In this document: piece by piece, positions 30,433 to 34,897 of the stretch | Numbering within the stretch: the stretch's first letter is position 1 | How the letters are laid out: each line of letters starts with the position of its first letter | NCBI GenBank assembly: GCA_028869185.1 | Contig: JAGWTA010000026.1 | Span: 1-34,897, forward strand | Direction of reading: 5' to 3' | From: Hyphomicrobiales bacterium | GTDB lineage: Bacteria; Pseudomonadota; Alphaproteobacteria; Rhizobiales; Beijerinckiaceae | DNA length: 34,897 nt | Notes under the pieces: model-generated | What the model was told of the DNA's origin: nothing | Seen by the model: the letters and a program-made list of their open reading frames with translations, nothing else | Databases searched by the model: none | Translations under genes and position numbers: made by a program

Positions 30433-32784
30433 ATGAATTTGCCTGCGATGGATGCACAGGCTGGCGGCGCCGCCGGGGGTGCGTTGGCGGAAGCGCCAGC
30501 CGCGCGTCTTGCGCCCGCTCAAATCGACCAGTTCCGGCTCGACGCGCGTTCGTCGGGTCTTTCGCCATTCCAGCGCTACCTGGTCGCGCTGCAAAAACAT
30601 ATGCGGTTTGTGATCGGCGCGGCGATCGTGTCTCTGCTGGTCGGCGCGTTCATTACGCTTCTGATGCCGCGAATCTATACCGCGACGACGTCGCTGCAGA
30701 TCGACCGCGAGGCCGCCAAGGTTCTTCGGAGCCAGGAAATGTCGGTCGAAAATCCGAGCGATCCGCAATTCTATTCGACCCAATACGAATTGCTGCGCAG
30801 TCGCGCTTTGGCCGAGCGCGTGATGAACTCGCTGGGCCTCGCCAACCGCAAGGATTTCGGCGCAGCGGAACCCTCGGGTCTGCGCCTGTTCTGGGAGCGC
30901 CTGTTTTCGCATCAGGACGAAGCGAAAACGGAAGTCGAGCGGCGCCAGCGGCGCACGATCGATATCTTGATGAAGAACCTTTATGTGCAGCCGGTTCCGA
31001 TGTCGCGCATCGTCAAGCTGAGCTACAGCAATCGCAGCCCGCAGCTTGCACGCGACATCAGCGCCTCTTTCGCGGACAATTTCGTCGCCATGACGCTGGA
31101 TCGCCGGTATTCGGCGTCATCCTATGCGCGTGGATTTCTCGAAGAGAAGCTGCAGCAGGTCAAGCTGAAGCTGGAGGAATCCGAAAAGCAGGTCGTGGCC
31201 TATGCGCAGAAGGAAGGCATCGTCAACGTCGACGACAAGATTTCCGTCACCGGCGCCAATCTCAAGGCCCTGAACGAATCCCTGGCGGAAGCGACCGCCG
31301 ACCGGATCAAGAACGCGCAATTGTGGACGCAGGCGCAAATCGACAATGGCGCCGGCTTGCCGCAGGTGATGAATGACAAGGTGATCGAAACGGCGCGTGA
31401 GAAACGCGCGCAATTGATGGCCGAGTATCAGGACAAGCTGCGGCTGATGAAGCCGGATTTTCCGGAAATGCGTCAGACGCGCGCGCAGATCGTAGAATAC
31501 GACAAGCAGATCGCTCGCCAGATCGATCTCGTCAAACGCTCGATCAAGTCGCAGTATGATGCATCGCGCGATCAGGAAGCGTCGCTGCAGCACAAGATTG
31601 ACGCGCTCAAGGCCGAGACGCTCGATTTGCGCAATCGCAGCATCCAGTACAACATCCTGCAGCGCGAAGTGGACACGAACCGCTCGCTCTACGACGGTCT
31701 GCTGCAACAATATAAGGAAGTCGGCGTTACCGGCGCGCTCAGCACGAACAATGTCTCGATTGTCGACAAGGCGGAGTTGCCGGCGCAGCCTTCGAGCCCG
31801 AGCTATCTGCTGAACCTGCCCCTGGCTTTGCTGGTTGGCCTTCTGGGTTCGGCCGGCTGGATTGCCGCGCGCGAAATCCTCGACGATACGTTCAAGTCGC
31901 CGGAAGAAGTCGAGGAGTTTCTCGGCATGCCGGCGCTTGGCGTCATTCCGCTCAACAAGGCCTCGGCCCGCAAGAAGGGCAAGGGTCTGGATGACGACAA
32001 GGACGACGCCAAGGACAAGAAAAGTTCGGCCAAGGTGGAAAGCCGCAAGCATCTGGCGCGCGAAATCGTCGACAATCCGCTCTCGCCATTGGCGGAAGCC
32101 TATCGTTCGTTACGCACCGCGTTGCAATTTTCCACGCCGCACGGCGCGCCGAAAGTTCTGCTCGTCACCAGTTCGCAGCCGGGCGAAGGCAAGTCGACGA
32201 CCAGCCTGTGTCTGGCCGCCAATTTCGGTCAGCTGGGCATGCGCGTGCTGCTGATCGACGCCGATCTGCGCAAGGCCTCGCTGCACAAGACGCTTGGCCT
32301 GTCGAACAATATCGGTCTTTCCAACGTTCTGACGGGCACGCTGGAAACCTCGAAGTCCGTGCGCGAAAACGTCCTCAACGGCGTCACCTTCATGGCGTCC
32401 GGCCCCATTCCGCCCAACCCGGCCGAATTGCTCGCGGGCCCGCAGATGAGTTCGATGCTCGCGGTCGCGCGTGAAATTTTCGACATCGTGATCATCGACG
32501 GCCCGCCGACGATGGGCCTGGCGGATGCTCCTTTGCTCGGCAATCTCGCGGACGGCGCGCTGATCGTGGTCGACGCGGGCCATACGCGCCGCCGCACTGT
32601 CGCCGCCGCTGTGAAACGCCTCTATTTCGCACGCACGCATATGGTCGGCGTTCTGCTGAACAAGTTCGATGCGCGCAAGGCTGGTCAGACCTACGGTTAC
32701 GGCTATGGCTACGGCGGCCTCGACTATTTCGATTATGGAAGCAAACTGCACAGCGAAAAGAAGCCATCGATAGCGAAGAGCTGA
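30433..32784 (+). CDS. Wzc-type co-polymerase and tyrosine autokinase
   Basis: The protein has 783 residues. A cytoplasmic lead is followed by TM1 (about 58-78), a periplasmic Wzz domain with long coiled coils (about 230-430), TM2 (about 457-480) and a cytoplasmic BY-kinase domain. Walker A is S-Q-P-G-E-G-K-S-T-T with Lys587, Walker A' is L-L-I-D-A-D-L-R-K, and Walker B is I-V-I-I-D-G-P-P. The C-terminus has six Tyr within about residues 754-769 (T-Y-G-Y-G-Y-G-Y then D-Y-F-D-Y), the autophosphorylation cluster. A Lys/Asp-rich insert (about 512-535) precedes the kinase. It controls chain length and couples to the export lipoprotein. No partner tyrosine phosphatase is encoded in the window. Confidence 0.94.
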   Translation: MNLPAMDAQAGGAAGGALAEAPAARLAPAQIDQFRLDARSSGLSPFQRYLVALQKHMRFVIGAAIVSLLVGAFITLLMPRIYTATTSLQIDREAAKVLRSQEMSVENPSDPQFYSTQYELLRSRALAERVMNSLGLANRKDFGAAEPSGLRLFWERLFSHQDEAKTEVERRQRRTIDILMKNLYVQPVPMSRIVKLSYSNRSPQLARDISASFADNFVAMTLDRRYSASSYARGFLEEKLQQVKLKLEESEKQVVAYAQKEGIVNVDDKISVTGANLKALNESLAEATADRIKNAQLWTQAQIDNGAGLPQVMNDKVIETAREKRAQLMAEYQDKLRLMKPDFPEMRQTRAQIVEYDKQIARQIDLVKRSIKSQYDASRDQEASLQHKIDALKAETLDLRNRSIQYNILQREVDTNRSLYDGLLQQYKEVGVTGALSTNNVSIVDKAELPAQPSSPSYLLNLPLALLVGLLGSAGWIAAREILDDTFKSPEEVEEFLGMPALGVIPLNKASARKKGKGLDDDKDDAKDKKSSAKVESRKHLAREIVDNPLSPLAEAYRSLRTALQFSTPHGAPKVLLVTSSQPGEGKSTTSLCLAANFGQLGMRVLLIDADLRKASLHKTLGLSNNIGLSNVLTGTLETSKSVRENVLNGVTFMASGPIPPNPAELLAGPQMSSMLAVAREIFDIVIIDGPPTMGLADAPLLGNLADGALIVVDAGHTRRRTVAAAVKRLYFARTHMVGVLLNKFDARKAGQTYGYGYGYGGLDYFDYGSKLHSEKKPSIAKS

Positions 32785-32785
32785 C

Positions 32786-33451
32786 TTGTCCGCCAATCTT
32801 GCGCTCATTCACGCCTTTGATCTTGCGGCCATGCCGAATCTGGCCGCGATCGTCCGGCGACAGCCCCTGCCTGACGGCGTTCTCGAAGTGATCCGTCTTG
32901 CGGCCGGCTGCGAGGACACCATGCCCGAGGTGGTGGAGCGCCACCGCAAGGATGCCGCTTACGTCAAGGCGGCGGCGGAAAACTACATCCAGCAGGCGAT
33001 GCTGTTCCCGCAAGCGGACCATTACCGGATTTTGGGCGTGAAGCCGGGGGCTTCGCGCGACGAGATGCGCACACACATGCGCTGGCTGATGATGTGGTTG
33101 CATCCTGATCATGCGCGCGATCCCTGGCGCAGCGTTTTCGCCAGCCGCGTTCTGGCGGCATGGCGCGCAGTGGGCGCGAGCGACGCGATCTCCGCTCCTT
33201 CGGCGGTCGTTCCCGCGCCGCTTGCGCCGCAGCCGGAGAGTTTCGCGCAGCCGCTCGGCGTCATGCGCTGGACGCCGCGCGCCATTCCACGGCGGCGCTC
33301 GCGCACGCGCCGGCGCGCGGTTTTCGCGGGCGTGGCGGCGGCCTGCCTTGCCGGCGGCGTTTTGGCCTACCAGAATGGCCCGCAGACGCTGGATGCGTTG
33401 ACCTCGATGAAAACCTTCGTCCAACAGACGCTGGAGGATGTTCTGTCTTGA
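32786..33451 (+). CDS. Membrane-anchored J-domain-like protein in the export operon
   Basis: The protein has 221 residues. The N-terminal 75 are helical and unassigned. Residues 79-130 look like a compact J domain: H-Y-R-I-L-G-V-K-P-G-A-S, a helix II in which the usual basic residues are largely replaced by Met/Trp, the H-P-D motif at 106-108, and a helix III. A Pro/Ala linker (137-165), a basic cluster (169-178) and one transmembrane helix (about 179-195) follow. This topology puts the J domain in the cytoplasm. It starts at TTG one base after the wzc stop, so translation is coupled. No DnaK gene is nearby. Its role is unknown; recruiting DnaK to the Wzc complex is one possibility. Confidence 0.8.
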   Translation: MSANLALIHAFDLAAMPNLAAIVRRQPLPDGVLEVIRLAAGCEDTMPEVVERHRKDAAYVKAAAENYIQQAMLFPQADHYRILGVKPGASRDEMRTHMRWLMMWLHPDHARDPWRSVFASRVLAAWRAVGASDAISAPSAVVPAPLAPQPESFAQPLGVMRWTPRAIPRRRSRTRRRAVFAGVAAACLAGGVLAYQNGPQTLDALTSMKTFVQQTLEDVLS

Positions 33452-33463
33452 GCGGGCGCGACG

Positions 33464-34723
33464 ATGTCTGAAACCCTCGCCGAAAAGCGCGCGCATTTCG
33501 CGCCGAGCTGGGTTCTCGCAATCATTGTGGGCGCAATGCTCGCCTGGCGCATTCTCGTGCATACGGGCGCTGATTTTTTTGCAGCCGACGATCCGGCGCG
33601 CGCGATCGGCTGGGAGCCGGGCAATCCGGCCGCGCTGACGCTGCTGGCGCGCGACAATCTCGAAAAGCCCGACGAGATCCATTCGCGCGCCGCTCTCGAT
33701 TATGCGACGCGTCTGCTGCTGCGAGACCCGCTGGCCGACGGCGCGCTCGCCATGGTGGGCCTGGCCGTCTCCGCGCTCGGCGATCAGCAGCGCGCCGCTC
33801 GCATCATGGCGACCGCAGGGGCGCATGGCCCGACCGATCTTGCCTCCCACGCCTGGCTTTACGAACAGGCGCTCAAGCGGGGCGACGAATTCGCCGCTTT
33901 ATCCGAGCTCGATATTCTTCTACGCGGCAGGCCCGGCATCGCCGGCAATATCGGCGGCTCGGTCGTCGCGCTGATCGGGCGCGATCCGCAGTCGGAAGCG
34001 CAGTTCGTCAAATTGCTGGCCCAGCGGCCGCCCTGGCGTCCCTATCTGCTTCAATACCTGTCGAACAATTTGCCCGACCATCAGGCGCTGGTGCGCTTGT
34101 TCGCGCGCCTGCAGGAATCGCCCGCCCCGCCGACAAGCGAGGACGTTGCCGTGATGCTCGCGCGCCTCGTCCGAGACCGGGACTATGATGCGGCCTATTT
34201 CGGCTGGTTCAACGCCCTGCCGAAAGATCGGCTTTCGAAACTGGGCATGCTCTACAACGGCTCTTTCGAATATCCGCTGACCAAAATGCCGTTCGATTGG
34301 GAATTCGCGTCGACGCCGGCCGCCACATTCGAAGTTGCGCAGGATGGCGACGAACGGGCGCTCAAGGTCGAGTTCTACGGCGTGTCGCAACCCTTCGCCA
34401 ATGTCTCGCACCTGCTCGCGCTTGCGCCGGGAAACTATGCCTTCTCCGGCCTTGCCCGTACGGAAGGCTTTGAGGCGCCGCGTGGGCTGCGCTGGCGCAT
34501 CTTCTGTGTGGCGGCGCAGGGGGCTGCTCCCGTCGATCTTGGCGCGACCGACCTGCTGACAAAAAGCGGACCGCCTCAGCAGCTCAAGGCGACCTTCACC
34601 GTTCCAGCGACGGGGTGCTCGAATCAGACGCTGATTCTGGAAATTCCCGCGCGCATCGCCTCTGAGCAGGGCGCTTCGGGAATCGTCGCCTTTTCCAAAA
34701 TGGCGATCAATCCGGCGCCCTGA
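33464..34723 (+). CDS. Membrane-anchored helical-repeat protein with carbohydrate-binding-like domain
   Basis: The protein has 419 residues. It has a short cytoplasmic lead, one transmembrane helix (about 15-33), then helical pairs over about 45-250 that resemble degenerate TPR repeats (A-L-D-Y-A-T-R-L-L-L-R-D-P-L-A-D-G-A-L). The last 155 residues, from N-G-S-F-E near 264, are beta-rich and resemble the CBM4/9 or galactose-binding fold (N-G-S-F-E-x-P, W-x-F, then L-A-P-G-N-Y-A-F-S-G). The bulk would be periplasmic. It lies 12 bases after the J-domain gene and closes the visible export operon. A role in handling the nascent polymer is inferred; no named family is assigned. Confidence 0.75.
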   Translation: MSETLAEKRAHFAPSWVLAIIVGAMLAWRILVHTGADFFAADDPARAIGWEPGNPAALTLLARDNLEKPDEIHSRAALDYATRLLLRDPLADGALAMVGLAVSALGDQQRAARIMATAGAHGPTDLASHAWLYEQALKRGDEFAALSELDILLRGRPGIAGNIGGSVVALIGRDPQSEAQFVKLLAQRPPWRPYLLQYLSNNLPDHQALVRLFARLQESPAPPTSEDVAVMLARLVRDRDYDAAYFGWFNALPKDRLSKLGMLYNGSFEYPLTKMPFDWEFASTPAATFEVAQDGDERALKVEFYGVSQPFANVSHLLALAPGNYAFSGLARTEGFEAPRGLRWRIFCVAAQGAAPVDLGATDLLTKSGPPQQLKATFTVPATGCSNQTLILEIPARIASEQGASGIVAFSKMAINPAP

Positions 34724-34897
34724 GTTGTGTCCAGTCCGTGTCCTGGGCGCCACAGGGCTTGCGCAATCGGTAAGCCTGAACGGCCGCTTTGGGGGCGCAA
34801 AGCCGTCGCAATATTTCGTAAACTATTGTTCTGTATCCAATTATTAATGCGTTCGTAAGGATGGCGGTTGAATTCGCGGAATGCCTTGAAATTGAGG
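34724..34897 (+). other. 3' end of window: non-coding, possible start of another gene
   Basis: The 174 bases after the last gene turn AT-rich between about 34810 and 34850. An ATG at 34861 is preceded directly by TAAGG and stays open for the remaining 12 codons (M-A-V-E-F-A-E-C-L-E-I-E). This may be the beginning of a further gene, but the ribosome site is too close and the frame is too short to judge. No clear terminator is seen. Confidence 0.25.

Overview
The window is high-GC chromosomal DNA in the codon style of an alphaproteobacterium, most likely order Hyphomicrobiales (Rhizobiales). The supports are a large imperfect palindrome resembling interspersed repeats known from that order (626-715), candidate FixK2-type, Ada-type and CtrA-type sites, and gene families common there (two-domain UspA, DUF6481-like coiled protein, HPP-CBS protein, GumB-like export lipoprotein). 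A placement near Beijerinckiaceae/Methylocystaceae or Bradyrhizobiaceae is a guess. I saw no rRNA, tRNA, CRISPR array, integrase or insertion sequence.

Region 1 (1-12.8 kb) holds housekeeping and stress genes in short units: a 5'-truncated metallo-beta-lactamase-fold hydrolase, pyrE with a small conserved-looking gene before it, the RNA helicase rhlE behind a long leader, a small membrane protein, an HPP/CBS membrane protein, a Nu-class-like glutathione S-transferase, a Gly/Met/His-rich secreted protein, a hypothetical protein, a tiny lipoprotein, a Tat-exported FAH-family hydrolase, a UspA protein behind a FixK-like box, a charged coiled protein, an acyl-CoA thioesterase-like protein, ada behind its own Ada-box-like site, and a PsiE-family membrane protein.

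Region 2 (12.9-18.6 kb) is a complete branched-chain-amino-acid-type (HAAT) ABC importer in the order binding protein, LivH, LivM, LivG, LivF. The last four genes overlap or nearly touch, and an isoprenylcysteine-methyltransferase-like membrane protein overlaps the end of livF. LivF has Arg in place of the Walker A Lys, and LivM has an extra C-terminal membrane extension.

Region 3 (18.6-34.9 kb) is a polysaccharide locus. It encodes a UDP-glucuronate-4-epimerase-like enzyme, two phosphoglycosyl transferases of different size, a GT4 glycosyltransferase, a NeuD/PglD-type acetyltransferase, an asparagine-synthase-type amidotransferase, a TviB-type UDP-HexNAc 6-dehydrogenase, a WbpM/PglF-type membrane 4,6-dehydratase, a GumB-like outer-membrane export lipoprotein and a Wzc-type tyrosine autokinase/co-polymerase. 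These would make and export a polymer with an acidic, possibly amidated, amino-sugar residue (inference). No Wzx flippase, Wzy polymerase or sugar aminotransferase lies in the window, so the locus probably continues past an edge.

The least explained part is the tail of that operon: a membrane-anchored J-domain-like protein with an HPD motif, followed by a membrane-anchored helical-repeat protein with a carbohydrate-binding-like C-terminal domain, both directly behind wzc. A ClpP-like-fold lipoprotein also sits inside the locus. These three are the best candidates for undescribed biology here.
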